The notes under the pieces are model-generated. The model searched no databases. It was not told the origin of the DNA and was given only the letters and a program-made list of their open reading frames with translations. DNA of 64,000 nucleotides from Methanocorpusculum parvum. GTDB taxonomy: Archaea; Halobacteriota; Methanomicrobia; Methanomicrobiales; Methanocorpusculaceae. The first letter of the stretch is position 1. Each line of letters begins with the position of its first letter. Of the stretch, positions 36,508 through 43,725 are shown one piece after another. The position numbers and the translations under genes were made by a program. Location: positions 173,470 through 237,469 of the forward strand of contig LMVO01000001.1 in NCBI GenBank assembly GCA_002287215.1. The letters are read 5' to 3'.

Positions 36508-36666
36508 ATGTGTTCAGCAGGCGGACCTGTCGATGTTGACCTCAATGACCCCTTAAAGGGCAGAGGCAAGAAGTATAAATGCAATGACTGCGGGGCGACG
36601 TTTACGGGGATCGGCAAACATCCGATGTGCCCCACCTGCCAGTCGGACGACGTTACCGAGATGTAA
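36508..36666 (+). CDS. Small zinc-ribbon protein
   Basis: A 52-aa ORF beginning MCSAGGPVDVDLNDPL and containing YKCNDCGATFTG and MCPTCQSDD, a complete four-Cys zinc ribbon. It starts at the second, out-of-frame ATG after 36501. It ends 5 bp before the next ATG, so the two genes form a pair. Tiny zinc-ribbon proteins of this kind are common in Methanomicrobiales; the role is unknown. Confidence 0.7.
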   Translation: MCSAGGPVDVDLNDPLKGRGKKYKCNDCGATFTGIGKHPMCPTCQSDDVTEM

Positions 36667-36671
36667 CTTGA

Positions 36672-37199
36672 ATGACCGGTGATCTTCATGTTCCATTCAG
36701 AGGTGACCGGCCGGTCATCATCCGTGGAACCTCTTCTTTTCTCATAATTTCCAGAGCCTTCGAAAAATTCCCTCTTCTGATCGAGACCGACACCGAAGAG
36801 ATAGTCCAGGGTGTGTATCCCGGTGATCTGATCATCGTATCGGCACCGGAAGGCGGGGATATCCTTCCCGCTCTCTACCTCCTTGAGATGGTCAGAACCT
36901 ATCATCTGCCGGTCATCGCTCTGCCAAAAACCCATCCGGCGGGGAAGCGACTTTCGTATGTCGTCTCGGCTGCAGAAAAAATCGAGATGCGGTGTGATAT
37001 CAGACGCGGGACCCATCCCGAGCAGCATCTCCTCTGCTCTGCCGACGAGTTCACCGGCATGACTTTGTATTCGGAAGAAAACGATCTGGTCATCCGCTTC
37101 CCCCGTCCCGGGATCAGAGTGTCCAGTCTCGATTGGAACCCGTCATTCACCGAAAAAAGTGTGGAGACAGGCTCAGATCCGGGCTGCCCGGATCGTTGA
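36672..37199 (+). CDS. Conserved hypothetical protein
   Basis: A 175-aa soluble protein that I do not recognise. It is predicted to be mixed alpha/beta, with EIVQGVYPGDLIIVSAPEGGD and HLPVIALPKTHPAGKRLSYVVS in the middle. Pairing with the zinc-ribbon gene just upstream suggests a joint function. Its 3' end overlaps the convergent lipoprotein gene by 27 bp, so the C-terminal residues should be treated cautiously. Confidence 0.6.
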   Translation: MTGDLHVPFRGDRPVIIRGTSSFLIISRAFEKFPLLIETDTEEIVQGVYPGDLIIVSAPEGGDILPALYLLEMVRTYHLPVIALPKTHPAGKRLSYVVSAAEKIEMRCDIRRGTHPEQHLLCSADEFTGMTLYSEENDLVIRFPRPGIRVSSLDWNPSFTEKSVETGSDPGCPDR

Positions 37200-38342
37200 G
37201 ATATACTCAGTGCCGGCATCGGTAAAGATCTCCGAGAGGCTGAGGGTGTTTTCCTCCGCCCATCCCATCCCAAGATAGAGCCCGCCGTTCTTCTCATATC
37301 TGAAAAGGATCATCTCCCCGTCAGGGGACACGATCCCTCCCGTCTCTCCCTCACCGACCCCCATGTACGATGTTTCTGCAATGAACCCGTTCGTATTCCG
37401 GCTCCCGATCCTGATGATGAAATCCGACGGGAGGCCGGCATCATACCCGTTCTTCGAGATGACCTCCTGATCCTTCGTGCTCCATGTGCCGGCAACATCC
37501 GGCCCATCCGGCCGGATGCCCGCCGCCGAGCCGTTTCGCAGATACGTGAGTGTTTTTACACCGGTATGATCCTGATCCGTCCGCTCATCTGTACTGGTGA
37601 CGGTGATCCTTTCAGGAGAGACCCCGCCAAACCAGAGCCGCATATCACCGGTCACAAAAAGAATCTTTTCCGGCTTGTTCCCGTACATAACTGCGCTGAA
37701 TCCGGCGGCTCCATTTTCTTTCGTCCCGTTCCCCGTGTCGGCGATGCCGTAGAAAATAGCCCCGTTTTGTCCCTGAACAACCAGGCTCCCGCCGGAAACC
37801 GTCTGTAAGGAATCTGCAGAAAGCAGCGATCCGCTGTCGAACATGTAGGCGCCGGCGATCTCCGGATAGGTTTTTACCGCCGCCTCTGCGCCGTTTCTCA
37901 ACAGAACTGTTGACTGCGTGCCGGAACTCTGCTCTTCTGACAAAAATCGGCCGGTCTTGGAAAACACAGCGCCGGCGAGTCTGATCTCGTTTTCATTCAC
38001 CACGGTCCCGATCTGCACCGCAGAAGAATTTCCTTCCCCGTCCGCTGTCTGCGAGGTCAGGAGGAACTGTGCTCCGTCTTTGGAAAAGAACGATCCGTAA
38101 AAATCTGTGCCGGCATATGTTCCGGAAAAGAGTCTTCCTTCCTGGAAGGTGACATCAAAGACGTCGGTCGTCAGCGCGGGCTGAATGAATCCTTCCTGCC
38201 CGTTTTCGTGTATGGTCAGGGATCCAACGGTCCATGGTCCGGTTATGTCGGGGATTTCCGTTCCGGATTTTGCCACACATCCGGCAGAGATGATCACTGC
38301 TGCGAGAAGAACCAGCAGAAACAGTCGGGCTGCATATTTCAT
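37173..38342 (-). CDS. Putative lipoprotein
   Basis: A 389-aa exported protein. It has a signal peptide (RLFLLVLLAAVIISAGC) whose ISAGC is a lipobox, so the cysteine at about residue 22 would carry the lipid. The mature part is beta-rich with repeated blocks: IAGAYMFDSG, VAGTWSTKD and ITGPWTVGS, each followed by about 100 residues. This looks like three copies of one domain, each opening with G-x-W/Y. No known domain is recognised. Confidence 0.75.
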   Translation of the reverse strand: MKYAARLFLLVLLAAVIISAGCVAKSGTEIPDITGPWTVGSLTIHENGQEGFIQPALTTDVFDVTFQEGRLFSGTYAGTDFYGSFFSKDGAQFLLTSQTADGEGNSSAVQIGTVVNENEIRLAGAVFSKTGRFLSEEQSSGTQSTVLLRNGAEAAVKTYPEIAGAYMFDSGSLLSADSLQTVSGGSLVVQGQNGAIFYGIADTGNGTKENGAAGFSAVMYGNKPEKILFVTGDMRLWFGGVSPERITVTSTDERTDQDHTGVKTLTYLRNGSAAGIRPDGPDVAGTWSTKDQEVISKNGYDAGLPSDFIIRIGSRNTNGFIAETSYMGVGEGETGGIVSPDGEMILFRYEKNGGLYLGMGWAEENTLSLSEIFTDAGTEYISTIRAARI

Positions 38343-38449
38343 GAATACTACTTATCATCTCAGAAAATAAAACCGCAGGTCCCCTTCCTCGAAAATCGGT
38401 CTGCCGGCTGCACAAAGAACTGTCGTGTTAAAAAAGAGATTATCCGTAT

Positions 38450-39070
38450 TTAACGGATAAGAGCTGCTGCGCGGTCTGCTGCTGAGCTGACCGACTCGGA
38501 CTTGATGATCTCGATCCTGCGGACCGGGAAGATCGGCTTGCACTCGGCAAACATCTTCTTGGACAGTTCGCCTTTCAGCATAGCGGAAACAAAGGACTCG
38601 AAGTCGGACTCCTTTGCGGCCTCTTCGACAACCTGGACCATCTTTGCACGAAGCTCCTGGACCTGGGAAAGTCTTGCGTGGTTGATAGTGAATGCGGTAA
38701 TCGTAACCTGAAGTTCGCGGGTGCTGCCAAGGGGCTTGACCGTGATGGTGCTGTCGACACGGGATGCTCTTTTCTTGACCATTGCGCGAACGAACTCCTT
38801 TGTCATCTCATGACCGTAGAACTGGGTGTATGCTGCATCTCCTGCAACATTCATGATCTTAAAGGATGTACGAACATTCTGTTTGGAGTAGTCCTGGATC
38901 AGTTCGCCCAGACTAACCGTCAATACACGACCCGGAACATTTTCCGGATTTGAAGAGATGATCTCTCCAATGAACTGCTTGCCGAGGAACTCCGGTGCGT
39001 GAACTTTATACCAGTTCTTTGCCTTCCATCCTTCGACTTTGCGTCCGCCACTCTGCTTTTTTCTTGCCAT
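38450..39070 (-). CDS. rps3ae: 30S ribosomal protein S3ae (eS1)
   Basis: A 206-aa protein opening MARKKQSGGRKVEGWKAKNWY and containing PEFLGKQFIGE, GRVLTVSLGELIQDY and RRIEIIKSES, all characteristic of archaeal eS1/S3ae. It binds the small subunit near the mRNA exit. It is the last gene of an S15 / DHH / Pcc1 / S3ae cluster with very short gaps. Confidence 0.96.
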   Translation of the reverse strand: MARKKQSGGRKVEGWKAKNWYKVHAPEFLGKQFIGEIISSNPENVPGRVLTVSLGELIQDYSKQNVRTSFKIMNVAGDAAYTQFYGHEMTKEFVRAMVKKRASRVDSTITVKPLGSTRELQVTITAFTINHARLSQVQELRAKMVQVVEEAAKESDFESFVSAMLKGELSKKMFAECKPIFPVRRIEIIKSESVSSAADRAAALIR

Positions 39071-39073
39071 GGT

Positions 39074-39325
39074 TTATTCACCTGAAGTATTTTTTAACGT
39101 ATTCTCTTCGCAGATCGTCTCGACGAGCCGTTCTGCAACCGAGAGATTCATCAGATAATCATCAACTGTCGCAATAACCGACCGAAGCGACTCACCGTTC
39201 ACCCTTGCCGTAATATACCCATCCTCAAAAGACGTCTCAATAAACCCTGCATTGTCCGGCGCAAGAGATTTTTCGATCTCGTCTGCGCTTGGGATCCTGG
39301 ACCGGATCTCGCCTGTTATCTTCAT
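39074..39325 (-). CDS. pcc1: KEOPS complex subunit Pcc1-like
   Basis: An 83-aa protein with ARVNGESLRSVIATVDDYLMN in the C-terminal half, the usual Pcc1 helix. Pcc1 is the dimerising subunit of KEOPS, which makes the t6A37 modification of ANN-decoding tRNAs. Its location between ribosomal genes and a DHH protein is a standard archaeal arrangement and supports the call. It overlaps the DHH gene by 4 bp. Confidence 0.8.
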   Translation of the reverse strand: MKITGEIRSRIPSADEIEKSLAPDNAGFIETSFEDGYITARVNGESLRSVIATVDDYLMNLSVAERLVETICEENTLKNTSGE

Positions 39326-40521
39326 GCAAATGCCTCCAGCGAACTGACAAACTCAGCCTCAGAGGCAAGGGGGAGTTCTCCTCCCGCCCGGGTCTTGTGA
39401 CCTCCGCCTTTTCCGCCGAATGTTTTTGCGGCAGTCGTGATGAACTGCTCAAAATCCACGTCAGCGGTCCTGGGCGCTCTGGCTGAGACCTTCAGATATG
39501 ATTCTCCTCTGCAAAGAACGAAAACAGGCCGGTTCTCCGACTCGGCAAACATGTCTGCGACATCGCTCACCGTATCGACGGAATCCACCATCCATGCATT
39601 CGTTGTCAGCTGCCTGGCTGAATCTGCGGCCCGGATCACCTTTTTCTTAAACGAAAGAGCGATCTCCCAGGCCTCTTTCAGCAGGGAGGCATCCCCGCAT
39701 GCCAGCCCGAATGCGATGTCGGTTCTGCCTGCTTTTCCGCAGGCATCGATGACCATCGTCAGTGAGTGGGCATTCTGGATGATCTCCCGCTCAAGACCCC
39801 AGGTATCGCCGTAGAGATTCGTCAGCGCATCATACGATGCATTGGACCGTGCGATGATCTCTGATAAAAAACACCCGAGATACGCTTCATCCGACGTTTT
39901 CGCCGAACAGGCTTTCACGATTTGTTCAGCCTCCCCGCTGTTTCCGGAAAGACCCGGAAGATAGGGCGAGGCTGCATTCTCGATCTGCTCTTTGGGTGTT
40001 CTGCCGGCAAGAAGTATCCCTCTTCCCGGATTTATCAGATTGTTCGCTATCCCCTCGCCGATGATCTTTTCATTCATGCCGGCAACGGTCTGCCCGTCCC
40101 CGATGATGCCTAAAAGAACCAGGCCGGCAAGGTCTCGGTTATCTGAAAGGGCATTTGCGACCAGATAGGCGCATCCGGCGGCGGAAAGTTCCGTTTCGCC
40201 GTCTGCACCGAACAATCGCGGATTGATATGGTATTTTGAGGTGGTGTAAGGCACGTGATGATCGATGATCATTGTCGTCTCCGGCAGCCCGGCACACGAC
40301 GCCCCAAGATCACACAGAAGGGAGATGTCCGGATTCGTGACATCGGTATTCGTAAGAACAGGTAAGAACCTGAGCCGAAAAGCGATGCCCGCCCGTTTTA
40401 GGGCAATGGACATGATCGCCGCCGAGGATATGCCGTCCGCGTCGTGATGAGAGTACATTTCCACGTACTCCATCCCTTTAAGGCGTTCGGCGATATTTTT
40501 GGCAGCTTCTTCCAGTGACAT
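39322..40521 (-). CDS. DHH-family phosphoesterase (archaeal RecJ/GAN-like)
   Basis: A 399-aa protein. The N-terminal DHH domain contains MYSHHDADGISSAAIMS (motif I), LLCDLGAS, and TTMIIDHHVPY (the DHH motif, about residues 84-90). The C-terminal DHHA1 domain has FGGKGGGHKTRAGG (about 373-386). Archaeal members degrade single-stranded DNA or RNA and associate with the replisome (GINS-associated nuclease) or with RNA processing. It lies in the ribosomal/KEOPS operon. Confidence 0.88.
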   Translation of the reverse strand: MSLEEAAKNIAERLKGMEYVEMYSHHDADGISSAAIMSIALKRAGIAFRLRFLPVLTNTDVTNPDISLLCDLGASCAGLPETTMIIDHHVPYTTSKYHINPRLFGADGETELSAAGCAYLVANALSDNRDLAGLVLLGIIGDGQTVAGMNEKIIGEGIANNLINPGRGILLAGRTPKEQIENAASPYLPGLSGNSGEAEQIVKACSAKTSDEAYLGCFLSEIIARSNASYDALTNLYGDTWGLEREIIQNAHSLTMVIDACGKAGRTDIAFGLACGDASLLKEAWEIALSFKKKVIRAADSARQLTTNAWMVDSVDTVSDVADMFAESENRPVFVLCRGESYLKVSARAPRTADVDFEQFITTAAKTFGGKGGGHKTRAGGELPLASEAEFVSSLEAFA

Positions 40522-40534
40522 GGGTTATGATGAT

Positions 40535-40993
40535 TTATCTGGACAGAAGGATCTCTGCAGTCTCCGGCTTGTAGACCCAGCCGAGCGGTAAGCGTTTGCT
40601 TCCAACATAGTACTTTACAAGTCTGCGGACCTTTGCTTCGGTCAGCTGGAGCTGACGTTTGTTGTGCAGGTCTTTTTTGTTCTGCTCAAGGTGTTTTCTC
40701 ATGCCGAGAGCCTTGTGCATCAGGTTGCGCAGATCTTCGGGGATGTCAGTGTCAAGGTCGTTTTCACGGACGATGGCATTGATTCTCTTGCCGGTTGCGA
40801 GTTTTACATTGGGGACGCCGTGTTTGTCACGGAGAACGAGACCGATCTGTGCACAGGTAAGGCCTGCTTTGCGCAGCTCGACGATTTTACCCTCGATCTC
40901 TTTGACATCGGAGTTGGACCAGGCAGGGACTTCTTTTCTGTATGGTCTCACAGAGGATGCAATTCCTCTTCTTCTAGCATGCATTCGTGCCAT
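40535..40993 (-). CDS. rps15: 30S ribosomal protein S15 (uS15)
   Basis: A 152-aa archaeal/eukaryotic-type uS15 with the N-terminal extension MARMHARRRGIASSVRPY and the core GVPNVKLATGKRINAI ... KRLPLGWVYKPETA. First gene of the operon. A GAGGTGAT ribosome site precedes the ATG, and a stable hairpin lies about 30 nt upstream in the leader. Confidence 0.97.
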   Translation of the reverse strand: MARMHARRRGIASSVRPYRKEVPAWSNSDVKEIEGKIVELRKAGLTCAQIGLVLRDKHGVPNVKLATGKRINAIVRENDLDTDIPEDLRNLMHKALGMRKHLEQNKKDLHNKRQLQLTEAKVRRLVKYYVGSKRLPLGWVYKPETAEILLSR

Positions 40994-41019
40994 AATTTAT
41001 CACCTCGCGAAAGAGACTG

Positions 41020-41042
41020 TCCGCCCATCCGTACCGGGCGGA
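41020..41042 (-). promoter_or_regulatory. Hairpin in the S15 leader
   Basis: TCCGCCC (41020-41026) and GGGCGGA (41036-41042) form a perfect 7-bp GC-rich stem with a 9-nt loop, about 27 nt upstream of the S15 start on the minus strand. A ribosomal-protein leader hairpin can serve autoregulation, as S15 does in bacteria, but nothing proves it here. The rest of the gap up to 41265 contains smaller hairpins (GCAC-CTAA-GTGC) and no ORF. Confidence 0.4.
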
Positions 41043-41265
41043 GAACCAACCTGACGACGTATTCGCGGATACTGTAATTTGACAGGTATGGTCGTAAGTC
41101 ACGAAAAGAGCAGCATGTATAATACAGCTGACTCGTCGTAATCCCAAAGCCAAAAAGGCAGTGTCTTAGTAGACAGACACGTCGGACTTACTTCAGTCAG
41201 CACCTAAGTGCTTCGTATATGTTGGAGGGGATCAATAATAAGGGTTTGGGACGTACGTACATACA

Positions 41266-42492
41266 ATGAATATGCGTGAGTATGATGTGATCGTTGTCGG
41301 GACGGGACCGGCAGGTCTGTTTTGTGCTGCCCATCTTGCCCCGGCGAAGGTCCTCGTCCTGGAAAAGATGAAACTGCCGGGCAGAAAACTTCTGCTTGCC
41401 GGTTCCGGTCAGTGTAATCTCACGCATGCCGGCGATGTGAAAACGTTCACCGGAAACTATGGGGATCATGGAAATTTTGTGAAGCCTTCTCTGATGGCGT
41501 GTTCGAACTTTGCCGTGACGGATTTCTTTTCGCATCGCGGGGTCCCTGTGTTCACAAACGAGAACGATAAGGTGTTTCCCGTTTCGCTTTGCGCGGATGA
41601 TGTGCTGGACGCTTTGCTTTCTGCCTGTGATGAGGCGGGAGCGGAGATATTTTATTCGGAAGGGGTGAAGTCTGTCACCCCAAACAGCGGAGGATATTCT
41701 GTGCAGACTTCTCTCGCATCATATCAGACGAAGTATGTGGTGATCGCGACCGGGGGTATGTCGTATCCGGGGACCGGCTCGACGGGAGATGGGTATGCTC
41801 TTGCGGAATCGCTGGGTCATACGATCGTTTCGCCGGAACCGTCTTTAACGCCGGTATATGTCGATGACCATCAGCTCCGGGATCTATCCGGGATCTCGCT
41901 TCCGGCGAAGGTGAGCATCTGGCGGGACGGAAAGAAGCTGATGACCCGGGAGGGGGATCTGCTGATCACCCGTTTTGGGTATTCGGGTCCGGTGATCCTG
42001 GATTCTTCGAGGTGGATGCGGGCAGGAGATGTTCTCAGGATCTCGTTCACTCCTCTCTCACCGGGGGAAACGGATGCTCTTTTGAAAGAGCGGACCGCGG
42101 CGTCCGGAGGAAAGCAGGTGCAGAATCTTTTGTCCGGTCTTTCCTGTCCGGACCGTCTTACCCGCGCTCTGGTGGAGGTGTCCGACATTCCTGAAGGAAC
42201 GACGGGGGGTCAGCTGACCGCGAAGATGCGGGCATCTCTCGTTGAGAATCTGACGGCGTTTCCGGTCACGATCAGCCGGCTCGGTGATTTCAATGCGGCG
42301 ATGTGCACGGCGGGGGGCGTGTCGCTTGCGGAGATCAATAAGAAGACCTGCGAGTCAAAGATCGCGCCCGGGGTGTTTTTCGCGGGAGAAGTGATGGATA
42401 TCGACGGGGATACGGGGGGATTTAATATCCAGGCGGCGTTTTCAACAGGCTTTGTCGTCGCGAAAACGATCCTCCGGTATTTATGCGCGTGA
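41266..42492 (+). CDS. HI0933/BaiN-type FAD-dependent oxidoreductase
   Basis: A 408-aa flavoprotein. The N-terminal Rossmann motif is VIVVGTGPAGLFCAAHL (about residues 7-23), with GRKLLLAGSGQCNLTHA, the HI0933 family signature. TGGMSYPGTGSTGDGYALA marks the second FAD segment, and VMDIDGDTGGFNIQAAFSTG (about 380-399) the C-terminal FAD loop. Reaction unknown; likely a flavin-dependent reductase. ATG 41272 is an alternative start. Last core gene before the tRNA-Thr integration site. Confidence 0.9.
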   Translation: MNMREYDVIVVGTGPAGLFCAAHLAPAKVLVLEKMKLPGRKLLLAGSGQCNLTHAGDVKTFTGNYGDHGNFVKPSLMACSNFAVTDFFSHRGVPVFTNENDKVFPVSLCADDVLDALLSACDEAGAEIFYSEGVKSVTPNSGGYSVQTSLASYQTKYVVIATGGMSYPGTGSTGDGYALAESLGHTIVSPEPSLTPVYVDDHQLRDLSGISLPAKVSIWRDGKKLMTREGDLLITRFGYSGPVILDSSRWMRAGDVLRISFTPLSPGETDALLKERTAASGGKQVQNLLSGLSCPDRLTRALVEVSDIPEGTTGGQLTAKMRASLVENLTAFPVTISRLGDFNAAMCTAGGVSLAEINKKTCESKIAPGVFFAGEVMDIDGDTGGFNIQAAFSTGFVVAKTILRYLCA

Positions 42493-42607
42493 GACCGTTT
42501 TGCCCCGCCCTTAGGTGTGAGGGCCGGTTTCCGGTTTCAAAATAATGGCCTCGTTTCATAATCTTTAAATGATTCCGTGTCGTATGTTGTTATCGCAATA
42601 TTTTGTT

Positions 42608-42679
42608 GCCTCAGTGGCTTAGTGGTATAGCGCTTCCTTGGTAAGGAAGAGGTCGCGAGTTCAACTCTCGCCTGAGGCT
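42608..42679 (+). tRNA. tRNA-Thr (anticodon GGT), integration target
   Basis: A complete 72-nt cloverleaf. Acceptor GCCTCAG pairs with CTGAGGC; D-stem GCT/AGC; anticodon stem CTTCC/GGAAG with loop TTGGTAA (anticodon GGT); T-stem GCGAG/CTCGC. Its last 49 nt, from the D/anticodon junction to the 3' end, are repeated exactly at 60022-60070. So the gene serves as attB and stays intact after integration. Confidence 0.97.
42631..42679 (+). repeat. attL, 49-bp direct repeat (copy 1)
   Basis: Runs from the anticodon arm to the tRNA-Thr 3' end and is identical to 60022-60070. Identity ends sharply on both sides (G versus A before, T versus C after), as expected for an att core. Archaeal integrases usually cross over within the anticodon arm or T-arm part. 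Confidence 0.92.
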
Positions 42680-42939
42680 TCCGTATTCTCCTTCTTTTGC
42701 GAAATTAAGACCAAATCTGCCGAATTTACCTCAAATGATTCTCCGAGACCCATTTTAAGCCGTTTTAGAGCGTTTTCTACGAATCTTGACGCATTTAAGC
42801 CGTTTTTCTTCACAAACTCATATATCTCTGGAGATACATTCAGATGAATGCGTCTCTTCAATCTCTTTGATTCTTTCTTCTTTTTCATTTTCCTTCGTTT
42901 TCCGTTTTCTTTTTCCAGTGTCCGGACACGTCCGGACAT
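42661..42939 (-). CDS. Ribbon-helix-helix DNA-binding protein ending inside attL
   Basis: A 92-aa protein. After a very basic N-terminus (KRRKMKKKKESKRLKRR) comes a ribbon-helix-helix domain: the strand IHLNVSPEIYEFVKKNG followed by NASRFVENALKRLK (about residues 31-62). An ATG at 42888 is an alternative start. The last six codons and the stop lie inside the tRNA/att core. In the excised circle the frame would run from here through att into the integrase frame, with only this TGA between. It could be a repressor, an excision factor or a partition-like protein that binds the adjacent tandem repeats. Confidence 0.7.
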   Translation of the reverse strand: MSGRVRTLEKENGKRRKMKKKKESKRLKRRIHLNVSPEIYEFVKKNGLNASRFVENALKRLKMGLGESFEVNSADLVLISQKKENTEASGES

Positions 42940-43300
42940 ATGCGCACATTCTGCGCGTTCAAATGTTAGTGTGATAGACCATAAAGAGCGGGTTCCGAAA
43001 GTGTAACATCAAGAATCTGGAGATGCTTGGATGTTCTACTCGAAATCGTCTGACATTTCGGGTCAAATAAGATAGGGATTGGAGATCAGATCATTTGATC
43101 AAATAACTTGCATCCATTAGGGGACCTTGTTTGAATCCAACTAGAAATAGGGTGTTACGAATGGATACACAGGATTCAGCGTCATTATCGGACAACTTAT
43201 CCCTTTAGGATAATATCGGCATAGATGGAAGTTAAAAGATACAAGATGAGATACCACTTAGCAGATTAAACAGCATGGATCTGTTATCTATCTGCAATTA
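42940..43300. other. Non-coding stretch at the element's left end
   Basis: No credible ORF or RNA gene is seen here. It carries the likely promoter of the minus-strand ribbon-helix-helix gene and leads into the 63-bp repeat array. Confidence 0.4.
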
Positions 43301-43500
43301 TGGAATAGATGGAAAACCACTGGAAAACCTGGAATTACCAGTTGGAAAAGCTGGCATGTGTTTTGGAATGGATGGAAAATCACTGGAAAACCTGGAAATA
43401 CCAGTTGGAAAAGATGGCATACGTTTTGGAATACATGGAATGCCACTGGAAAATCTGGAAAACCTGGTATTAATGTTGGAATTGCCGGAAAATCCATGGT
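43301..43500. repeat. Tandem 63-bp repeats built from TGGAA pentamers
   Basis: Two closely matching 63-bp units (43301-43363 and 43364-43426) are followed by a degenerate third (43427-43500). In each of the first two units TGGAA recurs at offsets 0, 9, 20, 29 and 42. The unit is a multiple of three, so several frames stay open; a 75-codon plus-strand frame (43275-43502) has 21-residue repeats of the type GxDGKPLENLELPVGK. I see no ribosome site for it. Iterons next to a ribbon-helix-helix gene suggest a binding array for that protein, perhaps a partition or replication site. Confidence 0.75.
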
Positions 43501-43725
43501 GAAACAAGCCAGTTTCATCTACTATGTCTTTTCATAATATGAAGATTCGAAGTGAGGGGGATGGGTGAATAAAAAATTAATGAATAGAGAATTTTAGATA
43601 ACATGAATATTCATGGGATTTCGATAAACCTCTCGTAGTAAAGTCACAAATATTGGGACATATTTATTAAGAGTGAAAAACAAGTTACTTCTTATATCTA
43701 TTATTCCGTTGTCTGTGAATCTCTT
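43501..43725 (+). promoter_or_regulatory. Upstream region of hsdR
   Basis: An AT-rich 225-bp stretch without a gene. It contains ACATATTTATTAAG about 70 bp before the hsdR start, a plausible TATA region for the restriction-modification operon. Confidence 0.35.

Noticed and set aside
42661..42663. TGA in the att core read as selenocysteine to fuse RHH and integrase
   Set aside because: No SECIS-like element or selenoprotein gene was noticed, and the TGA is fixed by the tRNA T-arm sequence.
43301..43500. 63-bp repeats as a CRISPR array
   Set aside because: The units are directly adjacent without unique spacers and diverge in the third copy.
43275..43502. 75-aa repeat protein
   Set aside because: Open frames on several strands arise from the 63-bp unit being a multiple of three; no ribosome site, and composition follows the repeat.
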